The notes: generated by a model not told the origin, from the sequence alone. A DNA stretch of 64,000 bases from Pedobacter miscanthi (GCF_003315595.1 NZ_QNQU01000017.1:62001-126000), one strand, 5' to 3'; positions 9,312-18,870 are shown, counted from the first letter of the stretch. Numbers and translations are program-made.

Positions 9312-9899
9312 CTATTTTAAGGCGTTTTTTCTGATCCGGCTTAGGCTTTCGGGGGTTAAACCCAGGTAAGAAGCGATTAAATTTTGGGGGAACCGCTGGA
9401 TAAAGTGCGGATAATCGGCGGCGAGTTCCTGAAACCGTTCTTCGCCGGTAAGGCTGATAGAAGATTGCATTCTTTTTTGTGCAGCTATGGTATTATTCTG
9501 GCTCAACACGTTTTGCATGGCCGAAAAAGCCGGAATAGGTTTGATAAATTCTTCTACTACCTGATGGGTAATTTGTAAGATTTCCAGATCCTCTATCGCT
9601 TCAATATTAAAGCGGCTGGGTGTTAGTTTGTAAAAGCTTTCAAAATCAGCCAGCCACCAGTCTTCGATACTCAGCTTTAAGATATGTTCATTTCCTTTTT
9701 CATCTACCGTAAAGGTTTTTGCAGCCCCTTTTACAATGAAGCCGGTATATTTGCATACATCGCCTTCCTGTAAAAAGTATTGCCGTTTCCGGATCCTTTT
9801 GGGTTTAAAATGCGCAATCAATACCTGCTTATCATCTGCTGAAAGCGTTTTGCCTGAAAGTTTTTCAATGTAACCGAACAGCGCCTGAAAATTATGCAT
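9312..9899 (-). CDS. Crp/Fnr-family transcriptional regulator
   Basis: 195 aa from the ATG at 9899, which matches the usual length; the open frame to 10010 adds a low-quality 37-residue leader. A GGAGG lies about 10 bp before this ATG. The N-terminal cyclic-nucleotide-binding beta-roll (about 25-115, with YFLQEGDVC) is followed by a C-terminal helix-turn-helix (ASYLGLTPESLSRIRK at the end). It belongs to the Bacteroidota subgroup often found beside SDR or flavin-enzyme genes. The SDR gene follows 93 bp downstream and is the obvious candidate target. Confidence 0.87.
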   Translation of the reverse strand: MHNFQALFGYIEKLSGKTLSADDKQVLIAHFKPKRIRKRQYFLQEGDVCKYTGFIVKGAAKTFTVDEKGNEHILKLSIEDWWLADFESFYKLTPSRFNIEAIEDLEILQITHQVVEEFIKPIPAFSAMQNVLSQNNTIAAQKRMQSSISLTGEERFQELAADYPHFIQRFPQNLIASYLGLTPESLSRIRKNALK

Positions 9900-10130
9900 G
9901 TTTAATTTATTAAGGAGGATTTTCAAAAATAAAACTTTCCCCTTATTTCTTCCTGCTTTTTTACCCGAAACGGTTCTTATCCGGGTGAAGGAAAAGTCAA
10001 TCAACCCCATCTTTCGATAAAACCCTGTATATGAGCAAATCTGTTAAGAAGTAGTAAAAAGAAGGATTTAAAAAATGTTAAATCGGGCTAATCTGTTTTA
10101 AATTGCGCCTGCCTGGTTTATCTTAGTGAT

Positions 10131-11549
10131 ATGAAATTTTCAGCTCTCCTTCTTCTCGTACTATTTTTTTATATCCCATGCTGTGTAAATGCGCAGTATC
10201 TGGACAATATTTCCAAACAATTGTATGCACCATCTGATCTTAAAAAAGACATTGACCTTATACAAACTACACTGGAAAAAGAACATCCGAATTTACACCT
10301 GTACATCTCTAAAAAAGCGCTAAACTATAAATTCGACAGCTTAAGAAAAACAATAGACAAGCCAATTACCCCAATTGCGCTGTATATCAGGTTGCAACCG
10401 GTAATCAGCAGTATAGGCGACGGGCATTTGACGGTAGAGATAGACTATTCGAAATTCACCCCGCAGGACATTGCTTTTCTGAAAAAACCATCACTGCAAC
10501 ACCCCATTTATCAGTTTGGCTATTATGTGAACGGAAAAAGACTGTTTGTTGCAAAGAATTTATCTGCCGATTCTACCATATTAAAAGGCACTGAGATTAT
10601 AAGCATTAATGAAGTGCCTGCGGCGAGATTGATCGACAGCCTGAATAGTTACATCACCAGTGATGGTTACAATACCACTTACAAGAAACACCTGATGAAT
10701 AATGCAGCTTTATTTGCAGAGCGTTACCGGTTTTTGTTTCCCGAAAAAGTTCCACTGGACATTTGGCTCAAATCATCAGGAAACTCCAGGAAAATTAAAC
10801 TGGAAGCACGTATGGCGAAAAGCTATGACAGCATTGGTATAAAGCTCCCGCCTACTACTGAATATAGCCTGTTAACTGCTGATCAAAATGTTGCCTATCT
10901 TAAACTCCGCACTTTTTACAATGGACCTAACTTTGAGGGTTATGAGGGTATTTTTGCGGACATAGAAAAGCATAAACCCAAAAACCTGGTTCTCGATTTA
11001 AGAGGGAATACCGGCGGAGAAATCATCTGGGCGGCCAGGATTTACAGCCACCTGCTGGATATGCCCAGGTATTTTTTCAGACTGCCCGAAGAGATCAGAC
11101 AACAGAAACAGCTTTACAACAATCCGAAAATAAGAAAATGGGTTGACAACAGACCAAAATCCGAGTACCAGATGGTCCAGCCTTATTCGTTTACATTTAA
11201 AGGCAAAATATATGTGTTGATTGATGGAGGATCTTTTTCATCAAGCAGCATCCTGGCAGCAAATCTGAAAAATCTAAAAAACGTAACGCTTGTGGGCGAA
11301 GAAACCGGCGGCAGTAAAAATATATTTACAGCGGGTGTACACAAAAGCATTACCCTGCCTCATAGTCAGTTACTGCTCAAATATGGAAATATTCCCGCTT
11401 ATTTTGGTGATCTCAGCCATATCGACGGCCGGGGTATTATGCCCGATGTTCCCATAACTTACCAGATTGAAGATTATTTAGCAGGTAAAGATCTGGAACT
11501 GGATTGGGTACTGGAGGATATTAAAAAAACAGAGCGCCTTAGTAATTAA
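10131..11549 (+). CDS. S41-family peptidase, exported
   Basis: 472 aa with a signal peptide (about 1-21, ending CCVNAQ). It has a large N-terminal region with a possible degenerate PDZ-like part (about 100-180) and a C-terminal S41 domain: LVLDLRGNTGGE near residue 287, DGGSFSSSS near residue 367 and GEETGGSKN near residue 389. Second S41 protein of the accessory region, not closely similar to the one at 6746-7780. Divergent from the Crp-like gene with a 230-bp gap. Its substrate in the periplasm is unknown. Confidence 0.85.
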   Translation: MKFSALLLLVLFFYIPCCVNAQYLDNISKQLYAPSDLKKDIDLIQTTLEKEHPNLHLYISKKALNYKFDSLRKTIDKPITPIALYIRLQPVISSIGDGHLTVEIDYSKFTPQDIAFLKKPSLQHPIYQFGYYVNGKRLFVAKNLSADSTILKGTEIISINEVPAARLIDSLNSYITSDGYNTTYKKHLMNNAALFAERYRFLFPEKVPLDIWLKSSGNSRKIKLEARMAKSYDSIGIKLPPTTEYSLLTADQNVAYLKLRTFYNGPNFEGYEGIFADIEKHKPKNLVLDLRGNTGGEIIWAARIYSHLLDMPRYFFRLPEEIRQQKQLYNNPKIRKWVDNRPKSEYQMVQPYSFTFKGKIYVLIDGGSFSSSSILAANLKNLKNVTLVGEETGGSKNIFTAGVHKSITLPHSQLLLKYGNIPAYFGDLSHIDGRGIMPDVPITYQIEDYLAGKDLELDWVLEDIKKTERLSN

Positions 11550-11654
11550 AATTAGGTGAGGGTTATTACAAAGGTGGCAGTAAGCTCTATATGTTGAAGA
11601 ATTATTTGCAATTGATATTAAAATCAGTATTTTTAGCCCATTTAAATCTAAATC

Positions 11655-13466
11655 ATGCTTCTTATACGCGCTCATCATTATGCTTTTGCAGTAATTCTTC
11701 CTGTTTTATTATTCTTATTCGGATGCAAAAAAAATCCTATTCCCGATCCGGCTATCACTGTTTCGGTACAGGACATTAGCAACGGTTTCCGCTTGAGTAC
11801 CTCCATTTCTAATGTAAAGACTGAAGATATACTTGAATCAGGCTTGGTTTGGGGTGAGAACGAAAACCTCGTTAAAGGTGCTGCTTTAAGCTATCTTAGC
11901 CCTACTCCGCTCGCAAATTTTTCTTATGATGTGGTTGCAGGTTTTACGAAAGGTAAAAGATATTTTGTCAGGGCATACTTCATTGATCAGGATCATCAGC
12001 TTCGTTACAGCGAAGTGGTAGCTTTTGAAGGTAAGAATACTTTGGGTCTGAATATTTCACTTCCACAACAGGCTTATACCTGGGGAGATGAGGTGGAGGT
12101 TAAAGTAACCAATGCCAATGGCGCTGATTTGGCCTCAGCCACAATCGTTATTAATGGTAAGATGCGTTTAAAGCCTTCAAAAACTATTGGGGGAAGCGTT
12201 TTTTTTAAAGTTCCCGCTGAACTTTACACTTATCAGAATTCGGTTTCCCTTGAACTATACAATCAGGCCGGTTTAAATACTTATTTTATTCTGCAGCAAC
12301 CGCAGTTACCAACCGATTTTTTGATTGTGGATAAAGTTGGAGGTACCGTGAAACTTACGGGCAATTATTTTAACCCGAACATTGATAGCAATATTGTGAT
12401 GATAGGGACAACAAAACTGGAAGTATTAAAAGCGGAACGGACAGCACTGGAGCTAAAATTACCTTTAGCCGAATTTTCTTATAGTGGTAATTTTTCTGTA
12501 CAGACGGGAAAGGACCTGATTACAACTTCGAAAGCAGTTTCGAAGGTTTATAGGTTTTTAACGCAGGTAAGTGAGCAGTCAGGTGTAGCCAGATACAGGG
12601 GGATTATGGAAAATATTAACGGCAAGATTTATTGTGGCCTAGGTTCTGATATAGATACACGCGGACTTTCAGATTTTTATGAATACAATCCGGTCGCTTC
12701 AACCTGGCGCAAACTGGCAGATTTTCCGGCTACCCTCTACGGTGCCGGCGTGAGCTTTACCGCAAAAAATAAGCTGGTTTTTATTCCCAATGCCATTGGT
12801 ACTACCTTCGCAACTGATGTATACCAGTTCGACATAGCAAATAACTCCTGGAAAAAAAGTAATTCTTATCCGGGTACAATGCTGAGTAGTTATACCCTTT
12901 TTGCCAGCGATAACTATGGTTATATGTTGGGTGGTGGGTATGCTACTTCTACCAATTATATATATACCGTGAAATCTTTTAAGCGATATGATCCTGCTAC
13001 CGATACGTGGAAGACATTGCCCGATTTTCCGGGTACTTCAAGAAGGGATTTTAAATCTTTTAAAGTAGGCAATAATGTGATCGTTTTTGGTGGCCAGTCG
13101 ATGTGGGGAACCGGCGAGAGTTTATATCCTACAGATTCCTGGTCATTTGATCTGGTTTCGGAAACCTGGAAAAAGATCAAAGATGTTCCATCTTATATTT
13201 ATGCTGTAAACTGTTTTAGTTTTGAAGTTAACGGAAAGGCTTACATTGGTGGCGGAATGAGCCCTGCTGGTGTAATCAGTTCATCTATTTATGAGTACGA
13301 CCCTATTGCAGATACATTTGTAAAAAAGGATAATATCATCGATAAATCGATGTTGGTAATGAGTGCTGCTACGTCAGTGGGTGGACATGGCTATATCATG
13401 TTTGGTAAACCTTCTTACGACTATCACCTGCAGCCTTTAAAAGAAGTGTTCCGTTTTGATCCATAA
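11655..13466 (+). CDS. Kelch-repeat lipoprotein with IPT/TIG-like domain
   Basis: 603 aa. The N-terminal signal ends in a lipobox (LFLFGC, Cys near residue 24), so it is likely a lipoprotein. An Ig-like N-terminal region is followed by an IPT/TIG-like domain (about 215-295) and a Kelch-type beta-propeller (about 300-603). Repeats of the form YxYDPxxxTWxKLxDFP are visible (for example YNPVASTWRKLADFP, RYDPATDTWKTLPDFP, FDLVSETWKKI, YEYDPIADTFVKK). Probably a surface binding protein; ligand unknown. Monocistronic as far as visible. Confidence 0.8.
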   Translation: MLLIRAHHYAFAVILPVLLFLFGCKKNPIPDPAITVSVQDISNGFRLSTSISNVKTEDILESGLVWGENENLVKGAALSYLSPTPLANFSYDVVAGFTKGKRYFVRAYFIDQDHQLRYSEVVAFEGKNTLGLNISLPQQAYTWGDEVEVKVTNANGADLASATIVINGKMRLKPSKTIGGSVFFKVPAELYTYQNSVSLELYNQAGLNTYFILQQPQLPTDFLIVDKVGGTVKLTGNYFNPNIDSNIVMIGTTKLEVLKAERTALELKLPLAEFSYSGNFSVQTGKDLITTSKAVSKVYRFLTQVSEQSGVARYRGIMENINGKIYCGLGSDIDTRGLSDFYEYNPVASTWRKLADFPATLYGAGVSFTAKNKLVFIPNAIGTTFATDVYQFDIANNSWKKSNSYPGTMLSSYTLFASDNYGYMLGGGYATSTNYIYTVKSFKRYDPATDTWKTLPDFPGTSRRDFKSFKVGNNVIVFGGQSMWGTGESLYPTDSWSFDLVSETWKKIKDVPSYIYAVNCFSFEVNGKAYIGGGMSPAGVISSSIYEYDPIADTFVKKDNIIDKSMLVMSAATSVGGHGYIMFGKPSYDYHLQPLKEVFRFDP

Positions 13467-13603
13467 GTTGGCTGAGCTATTTTCTGTGATATTAAGAAAA
13501 CAACATACATTCCTTTGAAAAGGTTTTCAGGTTAACACTTGTCGTAAGTTTCTTGAGCAATTGGGGATTTTGTTAAACCGTGCACTGATTCTCATTCCAA
13601 ACT

Positions 13604-13762
13604 TTACACATCGTTTTTTATCACCTGGTCAGATTGAGTAACCTTGATATTGCTAATAGAATCACTAATTGATAAACCTGTTCTTTCTTCAAAAACCGTT
13701 TTCGGATCGCTGGATGCGCAGCCTGAAAGAAAAAAAATTAGGATATAGAGGTATTGTCTCAT
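13604..13762 (-). CDS. Putative micro-lipoprotein (52 aa)
   Basis: Small gene starting at the ATG at 13762. It reads MRQYLYILIFFLSGCASS..., that is a short basic n-region, a hydrophobic core and a lipobox LSGC with Cys15, then about 37 polar residues ending QVIKNDV. It lies 30 bp downstream of the acidic 126-aa gene on the same strand, so they probably form an operon. The short mature part could be complete or a truncated longer lipoprotein; I do not recognise the family. Confidence 0.55.
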   Translation of the reverse strand: MRQYLYILIFFLSGCASSDPKTVFEERTGLSISDSISNIKVTQSDQVIKNDV

Positions 13763-13792
13763 TGTAATGGTCGCTATCCGTTTCTGTTTGCT

Positions 13793-14173
13793 TTACGGAA
13801 CGTAAATCAAGTTGATGTCTACAACATAATTATTGTCTTTTTCCCTTACCTCAGCGTTAAGTACTAAATCACTTAAACCCTCATTTTTAGTAAAGAGGTC
13901 AATCAGCACGTTCCAGTAATCACCATAAGAAATGTAAACAGACGTGTCCCAGGTTTCTTCAGGTAAATCAACAAGTTCTGCTCCGTATTCCTCAATGTAT
14001 TCTTGTATTTGTTCGGCAGTTTGGTCAGAAACAGGATTTACATGGTTTACTCCTGAACTGAGGTTGTAATCCTTGTTTACAAATGCCTTAACTATGTTTT
14101 TAAAAATTGGTCTCCAAACTTGTGGTATCGGAAGTTCTTCTTCTTCGTTTTTTTCTACCGGGATTTCAATCAT
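13793..14173 (-). CDS. Acidic hypothetical cytosolic protein
   Basis: 126 aa, no signal peptide or membrane helix, strongly acidic. It has the sequence PQVWRPIFKNIVKAFVNKDY near residues 17-36 and a predicted alpha/beta fold ending NNYVVDINLIYVP. The WRP...IVxAF pattern resembles a small uncharacterised family I have seen near secreted effector genes, so an immunity-like role is conceivable but only a guess. It leads the micro-lipoprotein gene (30 bp gap). Confidence 0.65.
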   Translation of the reverse strand: MIEIPVEKNEEEELPIPQVWRPIFKNIVKAFVNKDYNLSSGVNHVNPVSDQTAEQIQEYIEEYGAELVDLPEETWDTSVYISYGDYWNVLIDLFTKNEGLSDLVLNAEVREKDNNYVVDINLIYVP

Positions 14174-14330
14174 GGTTTATAAGGTTTGTTAACGCTTAAA
14201 TATATGCAACAAAAAATTAAAACATACGGTATTACAGCTAATCAAGGGAATTCTATACATATCAGATATTATTGTTAACCGCATTTCAACATTCCTGATC
14301 TTTTGTGTAGGCCTGTAGATTGGGGATTTC

Positions 14331-14787
14331 GGTAAAAGTTGGCCACTAGTTATCGTTCCAAACTGGCCACTAAAGACTCCATTTTTTCCAGAGCAATTTC
14401 ATAAACAGGACCTTTGTCTCGAACTCCCATCCTAAGATCTGATTTATGACTATCCCTGGGTTTTATATCCACTAATCTCAAGTTCGAACATTTTTCAAGA
14501 TTCAGAAGCCAAAACTTCTCAGTAAGAGTTCTTCCTTTTGGAATTTTGGTAATCCGAAGGCACTATCAATATTTGCATTATAATTTTCATTTTTAAGTTC
14601 ATCTAAACCTCTTTAAGTAGTTTTTCCTGCCAAAAGATGAAGGAAGGTCCAGAATACTGTTTTTTAAGCTAAAAAATGCTTACAATAAGTCGATTGGCCA
14701 CTTTTATGTTAAATGCGGTGGTCAGTTTGAAGCGTAGAAGGTGGTCACATTAGTTGAATATGGGTGACCACTTTTCAGATAACCCCC
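14331..14787. mobile_element. Scar of an IS21-like element (both ends, transposase lost)
   Basis: Two clusters of TGGCCAC/TGGTCA/TGGTCAC words face each other. Left: AAAAGTTGGCCACTAG and AACTGGCCACTAA at 14334-14383. Right: TTGGCCACTTTTA, GTGGTCAGTTTGA, GTGGTCACATTAG and GTGACCACTTTTCAG at 14695-14780. Multiple short terminal repeats with this core are typical of IS21-family ends. Only about 300 bp lies between, with no istA/istB gene, so this is a decayed or internally deleted copy. Confidence 0.55.
14350..14560 (-). pseudogene. Open fragment inside the IS21-like scar
   Basis: A 70-codon open stretch ending at 14350, reading ...LRLVDIKPRDSHKSDLRMG... and ending VASLER. It has no credible start and its end overlaps the left terminal repeats. 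Probably a gene remnant carried or disrupted by the element; family not recognised. Confidence 0.25.
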
Positions 14788-14795
14788 ATACATGA

Positions 14796-15254
14796 TCATT
14801 TGTTATTTAAAATTACTCCATCTGTAATAGGAGCCTTTTGTTCCATAATCACCACTTTGTAAGTCCTGAATTTATTTTTAGGCAATGGTTCTATTATATA
14901 CAGGTCGTATATTTCACTAAAATAACGGGGGCTTTCAATTCCTAGTTTTACAAGTTCCTGCAAACTTATGTATTTGTATTTAGGCTTTTTATTTTCGATA
15001 GTGGGCTTAGGATTATTTTTATCAATTTGACTCGCAAATTCAATTTGATTGTAATAAGGTGCCTTCACTTTGGAATAAAAAATAAATGAATAGTGTATAG
15101 GGGACGTCCAATCTATTTCCAAAGCTTTCGGATTAGAAGAATTTATTTTTGCTGTGTCTGCAAAAAAGTATAACTTTCTAGGCCCCACTTGTGAGAAAAC
15201 AGTACTGGCGGTAATAAAAGCAATGCTCAATAAAAAAAATCTTTTAACTAACAT
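14796..15254 (-). CDS. Hypothetical exported protein (152 aa)
   Basis: 152 aa with a clear signal peptide (about 1-22, ending STVFSQ) and a mostly beta/charged mature region. No family recognised. Third gene of a minus-strand set (16260-17771, 15335-16255, this), about 80 bp after the previous one, all exported. Its 3' end abuts the IS21-like scar. Confidence 0.65.
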   Translation of the reverse strand: MLVKRFFLLSIAFITASTVFSQVGPRKLYFFADTAKINSSNPKALEIDWTSPIHYSFIFYSKVKAPYYNQIEFASQIDKNNPKPTIENKKPKYKYISLQELVKLGIESPRYFSEIYDLYIIEPLPKNKFRTYKVVIMEQKAPITDGVILNNK

Positions 15255-15334
15255 AAGATTGAATTTTTTGAAACCGATTATTCATTAGGTAAGTTATGGC
15301 GTGTTAACACATATTAATTCATAGTTTTTAAATA

Positions 15335-16255
15335 TTAACTTACTTCTTTGCCATTAATTTTGATAGGCTGCATTACATTCTCATTTAGATAATTTTCTTT
15401 TTTTCTACTTTTATCTAGTAAGTTATCAAAGAAAAAATCAAATGAACCACCTACAATGCCAAGTTCTGGTATAAAAATAAATCGGTCTATTCCCCGTCTA
15501 TAATTAGGAGAATCACTGATACCCCAGTCCATAAAGCCCCAAAAATGATAAGCTTTCCTACCATCAATGGTTGATGTCCCCGAAAGAAACAGTAATGGTT
15601 TGTTCATAGGGAATTTTAGAACATTCGGAAGGTCATGGTAATTTGGGGATGGCTCATTATATAATTCTTTGTACCTGCTATCAAAGTCCTTCAATGCAAC
15701 TGCAGGTGAGTAGATATTTATGGAAGCAATATCATTTTGGCTAGTGAACATTCTCGGCTTATTTTCCACTGAGAAAAATTCTGTGATGCAACTGCTTGAT
15801 CTAAAATATTTACCGTTTTCTTTTTTTACCAAGTTAATATCATTTCTTTTTACATGCTCGTATAAACCTTTACATGAAGAACCATAAGCTCGGGTAGCTT
15901 CAATGCGGAACGCTTTCAATTGGTCCCAGTCCATTATTTTATCTTTTAAAGAGGCAGGATCTATTTCTTTCCAAATGTTGTCTGAAATTTTGCCGGGGAG
16001 GACTGAAAATAAAATTAGATTTCCATTTTTTGTAAGAAGATTAAATAATTCAATTTTTTTATCAACTTCATATAGTTTGCTTGCATTAAGCTCAACATGA
16101 GCTAATTTATATTCAAGATTTGATTTCGCGTCCAAATCAAGCAGGAAATATTTTTGCTTATTTGGATTATCAATAGGGCTATTCTGCTTATTTGCATTAG
16201 CAGCAGATATATGTACAATAAAAAACCCAAGAAAATATAAGGTTATTTTTTTCAT
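15335..16255 (-). CDS. Hypothetical exported protein (about 306 aa)
   Basis: About 306 aa from the ATG at 16255; an upstream in-frame ATG at 16276 adds seven residues and would overlap the previous gene by 17 bp. A signal peptide (ending ISAANA) is followed by a globular region with four or more aromatic-rich beta segments. Near the C-terminus is HFWGFMDWGISDSP...RRGIDRFIFIPELGIVGG, which looks like a domain core rather than repeats. Family not recognised. It sits immediately after the HExxH lipoprotein, suggesting a shared function. Confidence 0.65.
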   Translation of the reverse strand: MKKITLYFLGFFIVHISAANANKQNSPIDNPNKQKYFLLDLDAKSNLEYKLAHVELNASKLYEVDKKIELFNLLTKNGNLILFSVLPGKISDNIWKEIDPASLKDKIMDWDQLKAFRIEATRAYGSSCKGLYEHVKRNDINLVKKENGKYFRSSSCITEFFSVENKPRMFTSQNDIASINIYSPAVALKDFDSRYKELYNEPSPNYHDLPNVLKFPMNKPLLFLSGTSTIDGRKAYHFWGFMDWGISDSPNYRRGIDRFIFIPELGIVGGSFDFFFDNLLDKSRKKENYLNENVMQPIKINGKEVS

Positions 16256-16259
16256 TTTT

Positions 16260-17771
16260 TTAACATTTTTTTCCATGATAATTGTTTGTTCGAGTGTCCC
16301 TTTCAGCTGCGTTAATGTTTTTTTCGGCTTGGGTTAAATTAACTATTCCTGCTTTTGCTAATGCTTTCGCTCTTTCTTCAGTAAAATTCGGGTTAAAACT
16401 TCTTATCGCCTTTCCCAAGTCATCTAAAAATGCCTTAGCCATTGCACTGTGTTCAGAAACGAAGATTGATTTTGTTAAATCTATCCTGCCATTTGGCCCG
16501 GTGATATATGCAGAATTAACATCAGGATACTTTTCTTTAAAGTCAGTCGCACCTAGCCTATCTAATTCCGCTCCCATGTATGCATGCAATGCTTCATGAT
16601 ACATCGTTACCAGTATGTATTCTTTTGTAGCATAATCTAAAATATCTGGATTCATATCAATCTTTGCTTGAAACGTATATCCGTCATTAAAGTTAAGGCC
16701 ATTGGTTGGAACAGTTCTGGATTTTGTTGTGCCATCAGTGCCTGTACCTTTTAAAGAATCCTGAACCGTAAATCTCATATAGTAAGTACAGCTATTAGTT
16801 GTAACAAAAACTGAACGGATACTGTCAGCAATTTTATTCTTCAAGTTAGGCATATCAATTAAAAGTCCCTGTGCGCAAGGATAACCCTGCAAGCTATCAA
16901 TGATATCCTTATTTACTGGCGGATTGGTCGGTGGATTTGATCCGCCACCACCATGACCAGGATTTACAGGATATGGATTATATCCACCTTCACCTCCGCC
17001 CCCCGGTGTTTGGTCTACACAAAAATATCCGGCTAAATATGTAGTACATTCCATATAGCCATCAACTCCAACACAAGAAGTTCTCCAGTCTGGTTGTGGA
17101 AAAGCGCAGGTCTCTGGTGTATAGGTCATTAATTTTTCAAACCGTGACTCCATTCTGCCTATTGCAGGATTTTTTAAATCTTTAAGTTGGTTTTTTTTTG
17201 AACCATAATAATAACCCTCTAGGCTTCCGTTGATCCTCATTGTTATTTTGCCATCGAGATACTCCCAGCCGTTTTCAAGGGTACCCTGCATATTGAAAAA
17301 CATTATTTTGCCGCTTAGATCGCCTGCCTGTTTGTAATGGATTTTTTTTAAGTCCTGTGAGGCTGATCCTTCGTTTAAGATAGACATGTAACAGCCTGTA
17401 AGGATTTTGCCAGTTACCTTGTCCTTAAATAGCAGCAACCGGATGTTATTCCTAGAATGAGACGAGTCCTTCCGGGTATCATCACTTAGTTTCTGATATA
17501 TATTTTTTGGGTTTGATACCTGCATCTCATAAACAGTCAGCTCGCTTGTCGGCTCGATGATATAAGCTGTTTCCCATTTAGGCTTTAAATCATCGAAATA
17601 GGAAGCGCGCGCGTGTGGTTTGTTCTGACTGAACCATTCTTCCAATTCTTTTTGTTGACATGGCTGTTCTGTGTTATTCTTTTTACATGCTGCAATAGCG
17701 AAGGCTATCAGAAGGCAGCAGAAACCGAACACCTTAAAAGGTGTGAGGTGAGAGCTCAATTTTTTGATCAT
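16260..17771 (-). CDS. Lipoprotein with C-terminal HExxH putative zinc metallopeptidase domain
   Basis: 503 aa. The signal peptide ends in a lipobox (AIAAC, Cys near residue 29). It has an N-terminal beta-rich domain of about 200 aa and a Cys-containing segment (TSCVGVDGYMECTTYLAG). A Gly/Pro/Asn-rich linker follows (about 258-285, GGGGEGG...GHGGGGSNPPTNPP). The C-terminal domain contains HEALH at residues 392-396, a zinc-binding HExxH. The segment SEHSAM (E440, H441) could supply the third ligand. The bipartite lipoprotein-linker-enzyme layout suggests a surface or periplasmic protease; substrate unknown. First gene of a three-gene exported set. Confidence 0.7.
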   Translation of the reverse strand: MIKKLSSHLTPFKVFGFCCLLIAFAIAACKKNNTEQPCQQKELEEWFSQNKPHARASYFDDLKPKWETAYIIEPTSELTVYEMQVSNPKNIYQKLSDDTRKDSSHSRNNIRLLLFKDKVTGKILTGCYMSILNEGSASQDLKKIHYKQAGDLSGKIMFFNMQGTLENGWEYLDGKITMRINGSLEGYYYGSKKNQLKDLKNPAIGRMESRFEKLMTYTPETCAFPQPDWRTSCVGVDGYMECTTYLAGYFCVDQTPGGGGEGGYNPYPVNPGHGGGGSNPPTNPPVNKDIIDSLQGYPCAQGLLIDMPNLKNKIADSIRSVFVTTNSCTYYMRFTVQDSLKGTGTDGTTKSRTVPTNGLNFNDGYTFQAKIDMNPDILDYATKEYILVTMYHEALHAYMGAELDRLGATDFKEKYPDVNSAYITGPNGRIDLTKSIFVSEHSAMAKAFLDDLGKAIRSFNPNFTEERAKALAKAGIVNLTQAEKNINAAERDTRTNNYHGKKC

Positions 17772-17979
17772 TAATTTAGAAAAGTTTTGTTTATAAAATT
17801 TAAAATAGCAAATCTAATTAAAAGTTACGAAAAGTAAAATTTACTTTACAGGCATGACTATTTTGGTTTTATTCTTTCGCGTGCTTCATTTAAACGAGCC
17901 AGTCGTTCAATTTAATCGCATAGGTTTTATGCTAGTGAACAATGGAAAATATTTGAGGTTAGGTAAAAATCCCTATTAC

Positions 17980-18076
17980 AAAAAAAAGCCCATCTTTCAA
18001 TGAGCTTTTAATCTGTATTCTTAGGATATAGATTCACGAATGAATTTATATAAGATTTGCGTCATTCAGCCAAAGT
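17980..18076 (-). repeat. tRNA-Met-flank repeat, copy C, with degenerate left-end segment
   Basis: Hairpin at 17980-18010 (AAAAGCTCATT-GAAA-GATGGGCTTTTTTT on the minus strand), with the stem base changed by one pair. The following ~65 bp (GATTCACGAATGAATTTATA...) is homologous to the DNA after copies D and E. Read on plus it is a decayed version of the same peptide end (RFTNEFI-stop-DLRH). Left of it, at about 17862-17912 on minus, is a short coding-like remnant ending ERLARLNEARERIKPK-stop. Confidence 0.7.
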
Positions 18077-18211
18077 TCTTCAATAGTATATTTTGGGTTG
18101 ATTGAAAATGCCAGTAAAAAGGCATCGAACGGTTTGCAAAGGAGCATTGCCAAAAGTGCGCATCAGACCTGAAGAGCACTTTTTTGTCGTCCAAAATCCT
18201 GGTGAAATAAT

Positions 18212-18589
18212 CTACTGACCAGAGTCGAGATGCCTTTTACATATATCTTCATAATACTGTTCATACTCTGCATATATAATTGACAGCTTCGTGGGCATTA
18301 TTCGGACTATTGGTGCCATTATATTTGCATTTTTGCCCAGTAATAATGCTTCGCAGTATGAAACATTCAAGGCGTTTTTTAAGGTATCACTCATGAGATC
18401 AATCTTCGATTCAAGAAAATCAAAACATTTAGTTATTTCCGGGATCTTGTTTTCCTCTATCAGCTTATTAGTATAACCCGCAAACACTTCCATACGCATA
18501 TAAATCATATACCTATCTTCCTCCTCAATATCTGTTTTTAGAATGGGAAATGATTTTATCAAATCCTCAAAAAAATCTTCGTCGCTCAT
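18212..18589 (-). CDS. Hypothetical cytosolic protein (125 aa)
   Basis: 125 aa, acidic, helical, no signal or membrane segment; contains CEALLLGKNANIM and ends KRHLDSGQ. No family recognised. It is the only gene between repeat copies C and D, a cargo block of barely 700 bp, which makes it a candidate single-gene insertion. Confidence 0.55.
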   Translation of the reverse strand: MSDEDFFEDLIKSFPILKTDIEEEDRYMIYMRMEVFAGYTNKLIEENKIPEITKCFDFLESKIDLMSDTLKNALNVSYCEALLLGKNANIMAPIVRIMPTKLSIIYAEYEQYYEDICKRHLDSGQ

Positions 18590-18722
18590 TGCTGATTATT
18601 AAAGAATCAAATTAGTGATTAATATGAATATCCAGGCAAAAATTTGTTCTCCTCCGGCGTTCTCATCTCGTCGAAGCTTCTCGCTAAGACGAAAGCTATA
18701 TACTTATAAATGGACCTGAAAC

Positions 18723-18870
18723 AAAAAAAGCCCATCTTTAGATGAGCTTTTAATCAGTAGCCTTGGAGAATAGATTCACGAATGATTTCATAGAAGATTT
18801 GCGCCGTTTAGCCAGATTAGACAAACTTCAGGAATAATTCGTAGTTGTTTCGCACTTGGATTAAAAGGAT
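18723..18870 (-). repeat. tRNA-Met-flank repeat, copy D, with left-end segment
   Basis: Hairpin plus GCTACT tail at 18723-18761 (loop TAAA). The adjacent 18762-18870 is homologous to the DNA after copy E, and more weakly after C. Within it a plus-strand frame ends ...FIEDLRRLARLDKLQE-stop at 18831. Further right, AGGATCGAACTGC (18868-18880) is identical over 13 bases to the T-arm of the tRNA-Met gene as written on plus. Confidence 0.75.

Noticed and set aside
17862..17912. Short coding remnant ERLARLNEARERIKPK on minus
   Set aside because: Too short to assign; noted with repeat copy C but not called a gene.
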